Source: Lachnospiraceae bacterium (GTDB lineage: Bacteria; Bacillota; Clostridia; Lachnospirales; Lachnospiraceae). Taken from it: a stretch of DNA of 32,677 bases. The notes beneath the pieces are model-generated. The model was not told the DNA's origin. It did not search any database and worked only from the letters and a program-made list of their open reading frames with translations. The DNA lies in assembly GCA_022791975.1 (NCBI GenBank), contig JAAWAC010000005.1:1-32677 (forward strand), written 5' to 3'. Below are positions 15,721-23,628 of this stretch, piece by piece (position 1 is the first letter of the stretch; each line of letters starts with the position of its first letter). The translations under genes were made by a program, and so were the position numbers.

Positions 15721-15747
15721 TTTGACAAATCTAAAAAGGGGGTCAAA
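15721..15747 (-). promoter_or_regulatory. Possible operator or promoter upstream of the glycan operon
   Basis: TTTGAC and GTCAAA form a 6-bp inverted repeat (plus 15721-15726 and 15742-15747) separated by 15 bp, in the space between the response-regulator terminator and the first binding-protein gene. On the minus strand TTGACC could be a -35 box, but no good -10 follows at 17 bp. A binding site for the YesN-like regulator is plausible by position only. Confidence 0.22.
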
Positions 15748-15770
15748 AACTAAACTCACTTTTTCTAAAA

Positions 15771-15802
15771 AGAAAAAAGACCTTCCACACAATGGAAAGT
15801 CT
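15771..15802 (-). terminator. Intrinsic terminator after the response regulator gene
   Basis: On the minus strand a 9-bp stem with one G-U pair (plus 15778-15786 and 15794-15802, loop of 7) is followed by TCTTTTTTC. It lies 19 bp beyond the response regulator stop and separates the two-component genes from the transport and hydrolase operon. Confidence 0.85.
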
Positions 15803-15820
15803 TTCTCTTGCTTTTACTCT

Positions 15821-17338
15821 TTATACATGAAAGGAATGTTGATATTCGCTGGGGCTTTTACCCGTATATTTTTTAAATACTTTGCAAAAATATTTCACAT
15901 CTCCATAACCACACTCCTTAGCCACCTCGTAAGCCCTGATATTTTTCCGGGTGTGGAACAACTCTTTCGCATAATTTACCCGCTTTTGGGTACAGTAAAC
16001 CGTAAATTTAATTCCCAGTTCCTTCGTGAATAAGGTGCTTAAATACTCCGGCGTAATCTTCAACATTCCCGCCACCTCATCCACCGTAATGTCCCGCTTG
16101 TAATCGGTCTCAATAAGTTTTAAAGCCTTTTTTACCAAGGGATGGCTTCCCTGCTGCAGTTTTTGCTGACAACGTTCCAATTCTCCCACCATGTTTAGCA
16201 GCATCTGGGTAATGGAGGATAGAAAAACCTTATCTTTAATCCAGTCTAGCACATTCAGGTGATTGATCTCATCGTACACCCCATAATTTGCCTGTCGGAT
16301 GGCATACAACACGGAAACAGTAAGGCAAAGAACAGCCTCCCGAATGTCCCGGTAATCATAGGTTTTTTCCCTCAGATACCGGGTAAACTCCTGGATTTCC
16401 ATTGAGATATCCTCAGTTCTTCCACTGTAAATCTTTTCCGAGAGCCTTCGCTCAATGTAGATAGGATAAATCAGCTTTTCGCAGGAAAGCTCTTTCACAA
16501 CATTCTCCTGGAGAATTTCTGGACATTCCAGAGACAAATTCCAGTTGCACAGTTCACTGGTTCTTCGGATTGCTCCCGGAAGGTTTTCCAGCTCTCCCAT
16601 AGAAGAACATGCACAGACAAATCGCATCCGAGTCTCCTCCCGGATTTCCTCTGTAAGCCGACAAAGACAGGAAAAAGCCTCCTCCCCGCTGGGCCAGAAT
16701 AAAATGCAGATTTCCCGCCTAGCCCTGGAAAATCCAAAGCTTAAATCCCCCTCCTCCTTGGCCTTACAAATGAGCTGTCGGATTCCCTCCAAATCAGATG
16801 AACGGATTCTGGTATCACACCGAATCACCGCCACCATACAGGAGGTGTTTCCCTTCCTCTGCCTTAGTTCCCTGAAAAATTCCTCCCCAAAAGCATCCTC
16901 TGTATTCATCAACCTGTTCAGCAGCTCCTCCTCCGTAAGCCGGGTAAGATTATTTCGGGATGTGTCCTCCTTAAGCATTTCCTTCACATGCTCCAGAGAT
17001 TTCCGCAGAGCATCCCGGGTAATGGGCTTTAAGAGATAATCGACGCTACCAAGCTTCATCGCCTCCTGGGCAAACTCAAACTCTGCAAAGCCGCTTAAAA
17101 TGATAAACTTAGCCTTGCACCCCTCCTCCACCAGCTGCTGAATCATCTCCAGGCCACTCTTTAAGGGCATCCGCACATCCGTCAACACCACATCCGGGGA
17201 CATCTCTTGAACCAGACGGCACCCTTCCTCTCCATTTCTAGCCCAGCCTGCCACGTCATAGTCTTCCCCCATCTCCCGGCACAGGGACACAATCCCATGC
17301 AACGTCTTTTTCTCATCCTCCACGATCACTATTCGCAT
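15821..17338 (-). CDS. YesN-like response regulator with AraC-type DNA-binding domain
   Basis: A 505-residue two-component regulator. The N-terminal receiver carries the acidic pair (E7, D8), the phosphorylation site D54 in VVLTDVRMP and K104 in YLLKPIT. A central region of about 280 residues without a known catalytic motif follows. The C-terminal 100 residues are an AraC/XylS double HTH: VDEVAGMLKITPEYLSTLFTKE and YEVAKECGYGDVKYFCKVFKKYTGKSPSEYQ. ATG at 17338 follows AGGGGG. It is 12 bp downstream of the sensor kinase gene. Expected role: activation of the adjacent glycan operon when its sugar is sensed. Confidence 0.93.
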   Translation of the reverse strand: MRIVIVEDEKKTLHGIVSLCREMGEDYDVAGWARNGEEGCRLVQEMSPDVVLTDVRMPLKSGLEMIQQLVEEGCKAKFIILSGFAEFEFAQEAMKLGSVDYLLKPITRDALRKSLEHVKEMLKEDTSRNNLTRLTEEELLNRLMNTEDAFGEEFFRELRQRKGNTSCMVAVIRCDTRIRSSDLEGIRQLICKAKEEGDLSFGFSRARREICILFWPSGEEAFSCLCRLTEEIREETRMRFVCACSSMGELENLPGAIRRTSELCNWNLSLECPEILQENVVKELSCEKLIYPIYIERRLSEKIYSGRTEDISMEIQEFTRYLREKTYDYRDIREAVLCLTVSVLYAIRQANYGVYDEINHLNVLDWIKDKVFLSSITQMLLNMVGELERCQQKLQQGSHPLVKKALKLIETDYKRDITVDEVAGMLKITPEYLSTLFTKELGIKFTVYCTQKRVNYAKELFHTRKNIRAYEVAKECGYGDVKYFCKVFKKYTGKSPSEYQHSFHV

Positions 17339-17350
17339 CCCTATCCCCCT

Positions 17351-19147
17351 TTAGCTCACATTCCCTGTCACATCTCCCGGAATCCTAACCCGAATGGTGG
17401 TCCCCTCTTTCTTTTTGCTTACAACCTCGATCTGGTAATTCTCTCCATAATAAGCGTCCAGCCTGGCCATCACATTGGGGATTCCAATGCTTCCCTCCCT
17501 GCCTCTTCTGTCATAGAAAAGCAATCTTACCTTTTCCTCCTCCATTCCCACACCATTATCTGATATCACAAAACGAATCCACCCTTGTTCCCTTGCCTCT
17601 ACCGCCACCTTGAGATATCCACCATAATCAATATTTTCAAATGCATGAACCACCGCATTCTCAATCAAAGGCTGAAAGAGCATTTTGTGTATCTGAACCC
17701 CACTGGCCCCGGCCTCGCAGGTAACCTGGTATTCAAAGGTATCGGAAAAACGCATTTTCTGTAAATGAAGGTATTTCCCCAGATAGGCCAACTCCTCCCC
17801 AATGCTCACCAGCTTGGTGCTTTTTCGGATCTGATAGCGGAGAATCTGGGCAAACTCGCTGAGCATTTCACTAATCTCATACTCCTGGTTCTCAATGGCC
17901 ATCCAGTTGATGGAGTCCAATGTATTATAGATAAAGTGAGGATTGATCTGGGCCTCCAGAGCTGCCAGCTCTGCCTCTTTTTCCTTTCGACCGGACTCCC
18001 GTATCATCTCCACCTGCTCATTGATTCGATTCATCATACTGTTAAACTGGGCGGCAATCCGCGTAAACTCATTCTGATCCTCCTCGTCCAGAGCCACTCG
18101 GGCTGTCATCTCTCCCTCCTCTATGTCCTCTATTGCGTTTACAATCTGCCTAGCCGCATCAGACAGCCGTTTGGACATATAAGTAATAAGAAACATGGCC
18201 ACAATCACCAGAGCAATGGTCAATGCAATCAGCAACATATAGAAGCTTCTCATCTGCCGGAATACATCATGGCGATCTAACACACTGACCAGATACCAAT
18301 CGCTTCCCTCCACCCGATCCGTGCGGATGATTTCATAATTGTTGCCCAAAAACAACTTCTCCTGATTCTCCTCACAGCTCCAGTCAAAAAGCTCAGCTGC
18401 ATCCTGTCCAATATAGGCCTTTTTTTCATGGGAGACAATTCGGTTATTTTCATCTATTAAAAAAAGGTCACTGGACTGCGCTGTCTTAGCCTCCTGCTCA
18501 ATACCAACCAAAACCTCCTCATCAATTCCCATATATAGTTCGCCCACATATCGGTTATTATACCAGTTATACAGTGGTCTTTTCAATGTAAATACATAGT
18601 AATCACTGGTTCCCTGTCGATCCAGATACTCCGTCCCAATCCAGAGAAGTCTGCGCTCCATATCCTCCCCCGGCCGAGGCCCAGTAAAATACTCCTGATA
18701 CAGCTCTGGTGGTGCCTGATACAGAGATTCCTCATCCAGTCTGTCAATGCTAAACAATTTCCCTCCCTCCGTTCGAATCACCATACACCGCACCTGGGGC
18801 TGGTAGGATTGATAGGTTTGTAGACTATCCCACAGCTGTAACCGCAGCTCCTGCTCTGCATATCCGTATGCCGTCTCATATCCATCCACTGCATCCAGAA
18901 ATTCCTGTTCCACGATTACCTGATTCAGAGAGCTATTGTAAGCCTCCAGGGTAGTGCTCAGGTTCAGGGCTGTCTGATGCAAGGCATTTTCAAACAGATC
19001 CAAAATTTTGCTTTCCATGATTCGGGTGAGATACAGCATGGTAAATCCCATAATACACAGAACCATAGTCACCACAATGGCCGTGTAGACTACGGTGATT
19101 TGCCGAGAAAAGTTTTGCCTGTTCCACTTTTTAATAAACTTTTTCAC
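17351..19147 (-). CDS. YesM-like sensor histidine kinase
   Basis: A 598-residue membrane kinase. One helix at about residues 18-42, an extracytoplasmic sensor domain to about 300, a second helix (SFYMLLIALTIALVIVAMFL), then a HAMP linker, a short coiled-coil and the His_kinase domain with EAQINPHFIYNTLDSINWMA, where the His is the phosphoacceptor (about residue 400). The C-terminal ATPase has LIENAVVHAFEN, ISDNGVGM and IGIPNVMARL. Start codon is GTG at 19147, with GAGAGG 11 nt upstream; GGAAGA is too close to serve. It probably senses an extracellular oligosaccharide, directly or through a binding protein, and phosphorylates the YesN-like partner. Confidence 0.93.
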   Translation of the reverse strand: MKKFIKKWNRQNFSRQITVVYTAIVVTMVLCIMGFTMLYLTRIMESKILDLFENALHQTALNLSTTLEAYNSSLNQVIVEQEFLDAVDGYETAYGYAEQELRLQLWDSLQTYQSYQPQVRCMVIRTEGGKLFSIDRLDEESLYQAPPELYQEYFTGPRPGEDMERRLLWIGTEYLDRQGTSDYYVFTLKRPLYNWYNNRYVGELYMGIDEEVLVGIEQEAKTAQSSDLFLIDENNRIVSHEKKAYIGQDAAELFDWSCEENQEKLFLGNNYEIIRTDRVEGSDWYLVSVLDRHDVFRQMRSFYMLLIALTIALVIVAMFLITYMSKRLSDAARQIVNAIEDIEEGEMTARVALDEEDQNEFTRIAAQFNSMMNRINEQVEMIRESGRKEKEAELAALEAQINPHFIYNTLDSINWMAIENQEYEISEMLSEFAQILRYQIRKSTKLVSIGEELAYLGKYLHLQKMRFSDTFEYQVTCEAGASGVQIHKMLFQPLIENAVVHAFENIDYGGYLKVAVEAREQGWIRFVISDNGVGMEEEKVRLLFYDRRGREGSIGIPNVMARLDAYYGENYQIEVVSKKKEGTTIRVRIPGDVTGNVS

Positions 19148-19174
19148 TCTTCCAGAAACCTCTCAATTAATTGA

Positions 19175-19219
19175 AGCGGGAACTGCCAGGCCTACAAAAC
19201 CAGCCTGGCAGTTCCCGCT
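19175..19219. terminator. Long perfect hairpin after the aspartate kinase gene
   Basis: A perfect 17-bp GC-rich stem (19175-19191 with 19203-19219) and an 11-nt loop lie between the lysC stop and the sensor kinase start. On the minus strand the stem is followed by TCAATTAATTGA, not by a T-run, so it is an imperfect intrinsic terminator. It may instead slow polymerase, protect the mRNA 3' end, or be a small palindromic repeat. Confidence 0.55.
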
Positions 19220-19248
19220 CCATCCCACACATACACCGATGGACGAAA

Positions 19249-20457
19249 CTATTCCTCCAACCCAAAAGCGTCATGCACCGCATTCATAGCCCGCTCTGCA
19301 TCCCTTTCGTGGATCAGTACGGTTACGCGGATCTCCGAAGTGGAAATCATATTGATGTTAATATTTTCGTTGTAAAGAGCCTCAAACATTTTGGCCGCCA
19401 CGCCAGGATTGGACATCATACCGGCACCCACGATGGACACCTTGGCCACCTCCTTATTGCAGGAGATGCTGGAGGCGCCTACCCGGTTCATATTCCTTGT
19501 GAGGATCTCCACTGCCTGGTCTGCCTCGTCCCTGGCCACGGTAAAGGAAATATCCTTGCTGTTTTCCCGGCCAATGGACTGTAAAATCACATCCACATTG
19601 ATATTGTCCTTTGCCAGCAGATTGAACAGCTTAAAGGCCATACCCGGCTGGTCCTTCAATCCAATTACTGAGATTCTGGCTGTATTCCGATCCAGCGCCA
19701 CACCGCTGATTAACATTCTTTCCACGCTTGTTTCCTCCTTTAAGACAGTCCCTTCATTATCGTTTAAGCTTGACCTTACCACCAGCTGAACACCGTATTT
19801 CTTTGCCATCTCCACCGAACGGTTATGTAGCACTCCCGCTCCAAGCGTGGCCAAATCCAGCATCTCGTCATAGGTAATTTCCTTAAGCTTCCGGGCTTTC
19901 GGCACAATCCTGGGATCTGCTGTGTACACGCCGTCCACGTCGGTGTAAATCTCACAGGCATCCGCATGAAGGGCCGCTGCCAAAGCCACAGCCGTGGTAT
20001 CGGAACCACCCCGGCCCAGAGTTGTATAGTTGTCGTATTTATTTACCCCCTGAAATCCGGTTACAATCACAATCCGCCGAATCTCCAGCTCATGCATAAT
20101 CCGATCTGTATCGATTCTCTTTAAACGGGCATTTCCATATACCCGAGTCGTGTGCATGGATACCTGAAAGGCATTCAGGGACACCACAGGGACTCCCATG
20201 GAATCAATGGCCATGGCCATGAGTGCTACCGAAACCTGCTCGCCTGTTGTAAGCAGCATATCCAGCTCCCTCTTGGGGGGATTGGGATTGATATCCACAG
20301 CCTTTGCGATGAGCTCATCTGTAGTCTTTCCCATCGCAGAAAGAACCACAATCACGTCGTTTCCCTTTTTGTAATCCTCCACACATCTCCTGGCCACATT
20401 AAAGATTCGCTCCTTGTCGCCCACTGATGTGCCGCCAAATTTTTTCACAATCAACAT
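19249..20457 (-). CDS. lysC: Aspartate kinase
   Basis: A 402-residue monofunctional aspartokinase: phosphorylates aspartate as the first step to lysine, threonine and methionine. Catalytic N-terminal part: VKKFGGTSVGD at the start, GRGGSDTTAVALA and DVDGVYTADPR. Two ACT domains occupy the last 150 residues (ISGVALDRNTARISVIGL, then VSIVGAGMMSNPGVAAKMF) and would bind feedback inhibitors. The frame extends 26 codons further to 20535, but ATG at 20457, 8 nt after GAGGAGAG, gives the normal N-terminus. Last gene of the homoserine cluster, 89 bp after the putative homoserine kinase gene. Confidence 0.95.
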   Translation of the reverse strand: MLIVKKFGGTSVGDKERIFNVARRCVEDYKKGNDVIVVLSAMGKTTDELIAKAVDINPNPPKRELDMLLTTGEQVSVALMAMAIDSMGVPVVSLNAFQVSMHTTRVYGNARLKRIDTDRIMHELEIRRIVIVTGFQGVNKYDNYTTLGRGGSDTTAVALAAALHADACEIYTDVDGVYTADPRIVPKARKLKEITYDEMLDLATLGAGVLHNRSVEMAKKYGVQLVVRSSLNDNEGTVLKEETSVERMLISGVALDRNTARISVIGLKDQPGMAFKLFNLLAKDNINVDVILQSIGRENSKDISFTVARDEADQAVEILTRNMNRVGASSISCNKEVAKVSIVGAGMMSNPGVAAKMFEALYNENININMISTSEIRVTVLIHERDAERAMNAVHDAFGLEE

Positions 20458-20546
20458 TTCTTGTTCTCTCCTCTTATCCTTCAAAAGCTCCTCCAGCTCT
20501 GAAGGTCCTTTTTCTCCGGCCCGCCTGCCTACCATTGGGCTCTACC

Positions 20547-21758
20547 CTAGGCCGGCTCTGCAAAAAGTCTCTCTATTAGACGATAGCCCTCCGGTAAATC
20601 CAAGCCGGTTTTCCCCGCCTCGGCCTCACTATAGAAGGGCCGTCCCTCCCGGGAAACCGTGCTGTCATAGAGCAGATAGGGAATCGGATCGGCCGTGTGG
20701 GTCCGCACTCGAATAGGAGTGGGATGATCTGGCAGCACCAGCATCCGATAGGGCTCCCCGGAGGCATCCATGGCTTCCTTCACCCGCCGGATCACCCTCT
20801 GATCCAGATACGTAATAGCCTGTACCTTCCGCTCCACACTTCCCTGGTGTCCCATTTCATCAGGTGCCTCCACATGGACATAGACAAAATCATAGCCCTT
20901 CTTTAAAAGCGCTTCACAGGCAGCATCCGCCTTACCTTCATAATTGGTGTGAAGCTGCCCATTGGCCCCCTCCACGGGAATACTTTCCATACCTGCACCC
21001 ACGGCAATCCCCTTGAGCAAATCCACCGCCGAAATCATAGCTCCTCTTTTTCCAGTTTTTTCCAAAAACAAAGTCAATGCCGGACGGGTGCCCGCTCCCC
21101 AGAACCAGAGCGAATTGGCCGGGTTTAATCCCTGTCTTTTCCGCTCCAGATTGAATGGATGATTCCTTAATATCTCATAACTCTTTTCCTGCATCCGAAG
21201 CAGCAGCTCCTCCTCAGGCAAATAGGCTCCTATCTCCTGCTCCAGAATATCATGAGGTCCCCGGGCCGGCACCACCTTGCCTTGATTCCAGATAAGCAAA
21301 TGTCGGTAGCTGGTTCCCACATAAAAATGAAGGGTATCCGTTTCCAGCTCCTTTTTCACGGCCTCCAGAAGAATAGCCGCGTCTTCCGTGGAAATCTCAC
21401 TGGAGCTGTGATCCACCATCCGCTGTTCCCTGTAGGTCTTTCCCTCCTCCTCTGTGAGTGTCACCAGATTGGTGCGCAAAGCCACATCCTCTGTCCCCAT
21501 ATCCACTCCAATGCTTAAGGCCTCCAGAGGAGAACGCCCCGTATAGTACTCTCTGGGATTGTAGCCCAGCACCGCCAGATTGGCTGTGTCACTGCCCGGG
21601 GCCATGCCCTGGGGTATGGTATGGGCCATTCCCAGCTCCGAAACAGGCGCCAGCTCATCCAACGTGGGCGTAGCGGCATATTCCAGGGGTGTCTTTCCCC
21701 CCAGCTCCAAAAGAGGCTCATCCGCCATGCCGTCTCCCAATATCACCACATATTTCAT
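20547..21758 (-). CDS. ApgM-type phosphoglycerate mutase family protein, likely homoserine kinase
   Basis: A 403-residue member of the archaeal-type cofactor-independent phosphoglycerate mutase family in the alkaline phosphatase superfamily. It begins VVILGDGMADEPL (metal-binding Asp), has APGSDTANLAVLGYNP with the nucleophile Ser, and HVEAPDEMGHQGS and LPDHPTPIRVRTHT with further metal ligands. Family annotation says phosphoglycerate mutase, but in Clostridia and related groups this gene repeatedly sits between homoserine dehydrogenase and aspartate kinase and has been proposed to replace the missing ThrB homoserine kinase. The present position, 4 bp after homoserine dehydrogenase, and the absence of thrB here support that. 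The reaction is inferred, not shown. Confidence 0.82.
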   Translation of the reverse strand: MKYVVILGDGMADEPLLELGGKTPLEYAATPTLDELAPVSELGMAHTIPQGMAPGSDTANLAVLGYNPREYYTGRSPLEALSIGVDMGTEDVALRTNLVTLTEEEGKTYREQRMVDHSSSEISTEDAAILLEAVKKELETDTLHFYVGTSYRHLLIWNQGKVVPARGPHDILEQEIGAYLPEEELLLRMQEKSYEILRNHPFNLERKRQGLNPANSLWFWGAGTRPALTLFLEKTGKRGAMISAVDLLKGIAVGAGMESIPVEGANGQLHTNYEGKADAACEALLKKGYDFVYVHVEAPDEMGHQGSVERKVQAITYLDQRVIRRVKEAMDASGEPYRMLVLPDHPTPIRVRTHTADPIPYLLYDSTVSREGRPFYSEAEAGKTGLDLPEGYRLIERLFAEPA

Positions 21759-21762
21759 GCTA

Positions 21763-22977
21763 TCATCCTTCCATCCGAATCCGATTTATGACAGCTTCTG
21801 TCTTCGCTGCCCGGGCTGCAAACTCCTCCTCCGTGAGCACACCGGTCACAAAACCGAATTCTCCCGCCAGATCTACCGTTACCACCTGGATAGGCCCAAA
21901 GATCTCTGCCATAGCCGGCGCATCCATCCCTGCATCACCCTTTACCCGCACAAAGAAACGGCTCTTGGCATTGCTTATTTTGGAAAGCTTAAGTTTTTGG
22001 CTGGTCCAATAGCCCATGACGCTTTCCTCCAAATGTTTGGCTGCATCCACCACATCAGCCACCACGGCACTGGCTGTGGGAAGCTTCCCTGCGCCACTTC
22101 CATAAAACATGGCATCTCCCAGCACATTTCCCCGAACAAAAATGGCGTTAAATACACCTTCCACGCTGTACAGTGGGTGCTGCTCCCCAATAAGGAAGGG
22201 GGCCACCATAGCGCAGAACCGCCCATCCACCTTCTTGCTGGAGGCCAAAAGCTTCACAGCCCGTCCCAGCTTCCTGGCATACTGGATATCCTCCGCCGTA
22301 ATTTTTGTGATTCCCTCCGTATAGATCTCTTCATAGTCTACCTGCTGACCGCTGACCAGAGAGGTGAGAATGGCAATTTTGCGACAGGCGTCATATCCCT
22401 CAATATCCGCCTCCGGATGCAGCTCTGCATAGCCCTTTTGCTGGGCATCCTTTAACACACTGTCAAAATCCATTCCCTCATGGGTCATTTTGCTCAGCAT
22501 ATAGTTGGTTGTTCCATTGAGAATCCCGGTGATCTCCTGGATCTCATCTGCCGTCAAAGAAGAATTTAACGGGCGAATAATGGGGATCCCCCCTCCTACT
22601 GACGCCTCAAACAGGTAATTCAGGTTCTTGCTTCTGGCAATCTCCATAAGCTCCGCCCCGTGGCGAGCCACCAGCTCCTTATTGGAGGTACAAACACTCT
22701 TCCCCGCCTCCAGGCACCGCTTGCTGAAGGTGTAGGCCGGCTCCACGCCTCCCATTACCTCCACCACAATGCGCACCTCCGGGTCATTGACAATGGTCTC
22801 AAAATCATGGACCAGCTTACTCTCCACCGGGTCCCCGGGAAACTCCCGCAGATCCAACACATATTTAATATTTACGTCCTCACCCACCCGCTTATTGATG
22901 CTGGCCTGATTGGTATTTAACACCTCTACTACTCCGGAACCTACGGTTCCGTATCCCATAACTGCAATCTGTATCAT
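21763..22977 (-). CDS. hom: Homoserine dehydrogenase
   Basis: A 404-residue NAD(P)-dependent enzyme converting aspartate semialdehyde to homoserine. The Rossmann start reads MIQIAVMGYGTVGSGVVEVL; NGTTNYMLSKM and EADIEGYDACRKIAIL are the family's active-site segments, the latter with the catalytic DxEGxDA region. The last 65 residues (FFVRVKGDAGMDAPAMAEIFG onward) look like a short or reduced ACT domain, so feedback control may be weak or delegated to the separate ACT protein encoded 5 bp upstream. Tight spacing on both sides shows one operon. Confidence 0.95.
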   Translation of the reverse strand: MIQIAVMGYGTVGSGVVEVLNTNQASINKRVGEDVNIKYVLDLREFPGDPVESKLVHDFETIVNDPEVRIVVEVMGGVEPAYTFSKRCLEAGKSVCTSNKELVARHGAELMEIARSKNLNYLFEASVGGGIPIIRPLNSSLTADEIQEITGILNGTTNYMLSKMTHEGMDFDSVLKDAQQKGYAELHPEADIEGYDACRKIAILTSLVSGQQVDYEEIYTEGITKITAEDIQYARKLGRAVKLLASSKKVDGRFCAMVAPFLIGEQHPLYSVEGVFNAIFVRGNVLGDAMFYGSGAGKLPTASAVVADVVDAAKHLEESVMGYWTSQKLKLSKISNAKSRFFVRVKGDAGMDAPAMAEIFGPIQVVTVDLAGEFGFVTGVLTEEEFAARAAKTEAVINRIRMEG

Positions 22978-22982
22978 CTTCC

Positions 22983-23426
22983 CTACTCCTTTGCTAATAT
23001 TTTCAAATAGTGAATTCCTGCCTGACCCTCTATCTGCTCAATCATGGCCGACACATCTCCCGTTGTGGGGAGAAGATCCACTGTCAATGTGAGAGAGGCC
23101 ACCCCATTGATGGGAATGGTCTGATGGATGGTCAGAATATTTCCCTTGAACTCAGCCACTGTTTTTAGAACATCCGACAAAAGCCCCGGCTCATCATCCA
23201 TCTGCAATACAAAGGTAATGCTCTTTCCCCGGGAATTATCATGAAAGGGAAAAATATCATCTTTATACTTATAGAAGGAGCTGCGGCTGATCCCCACCTG
23301 CTCGGTAGCCTCCTGCACAGTCATAACTTTTGATGAATCCAGCAGACGCTTGGCTTCCACAACCTTTAGCAGCACCTCTGGAACTGCTTTCTGCTTCACC
23401 ACAAAATACTTACTTTTCTCTGCCAT
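22983..23426 (-). CDS. ACT domain protein (PheB-like) heading the homoserine operon
   Basis: A 147-residue protein of the type usually annotated ACT domain-containing or PheB-like. The first 60 residues contain an HTH-like stretch (TVQEATEQVGISRSSFYKYKD); the rest is an ACT domain (FVLQMDDEPGLLSDVLKTVAEF, with LTIHQTIPINGVASLTLTVD). It probably senses threonine or another amino acid and controls the downstream enzyme or the operon. It is the first gene of the cluster, with a promoter about 75 bp upstream. GGAGG is 15 nt before the ATG, which is long, so initiation may be modest. Confidence 0.85.
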   Translation of the reverse strand: MAEKSKYFVVKQKAVPEVLLKVVEAKRLLDSSKVMTVQEATEQVGISRSSFYKYKDDIFPFHDNSRGKSITFVLQMDDEPGLLSDVLKTVAEFKGNILTIHQTIPINGVASLTLTVDLLPTTGDVSAMIEQIEGQAGIHYLKILAKE

Positions 23427-23499
23427 TTCTCTGTTGCTTTTCCTCCGTGTTTTTTCCTTGTGAACGTTTGTTTTTGTATGAAGGACTTGAACAGTTTAG

Positions 23500-23528
23500 A
23501 TATTACCACATTCAGGGGAAAGATGCAA
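23500..23528 (-). promoter_or_regulatory. Promoter of the ACT-hom-apgM-lysC operon
   Basis: On the minus strand TTGCAT (plus 23523-23528), a 17-bp spacer and TAATAT (plus 23500-23505) form a good vegetative promoter. The transcript would start near 23493, about 67 nt before the ACT gene. I see no T-box or attenuator structure in that short leader. Confidence 0.65.
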
Positions 23529-23573
23529 TCCTTTTTTGTATACAGACATCGATTCTTATATAGATTACAACAG

Positions 23574-23608
23574 AAAAAATGCACGCCTGAAGTTTTCTTC
23601 AAGCGCGC
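23574..23608 (-). terminator. Intrinsic terminator after the opine dehydrogenase gene
   Basis: Read on the minus strand, a 12-bp stem containing two G-U pairs (plus 23581-23592 with 23597-23608), an AAAA loop and a following ATTTTTT run. It ends the symporter/cyclodeaminase/opine dehydrogenase unit 20 bp past the last stop. Confidence 0.9.
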
Positions 23609-23628
23609 ATTCTATATGCCTGTGTGGT

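Noticed and set aside
23396..23602. 68-residue leftward ORF between the opine dehydrogenase and ACT genes
   Set aside because: It spans the terminator hairpin and the operon promoter, and its product is unrecognisable.
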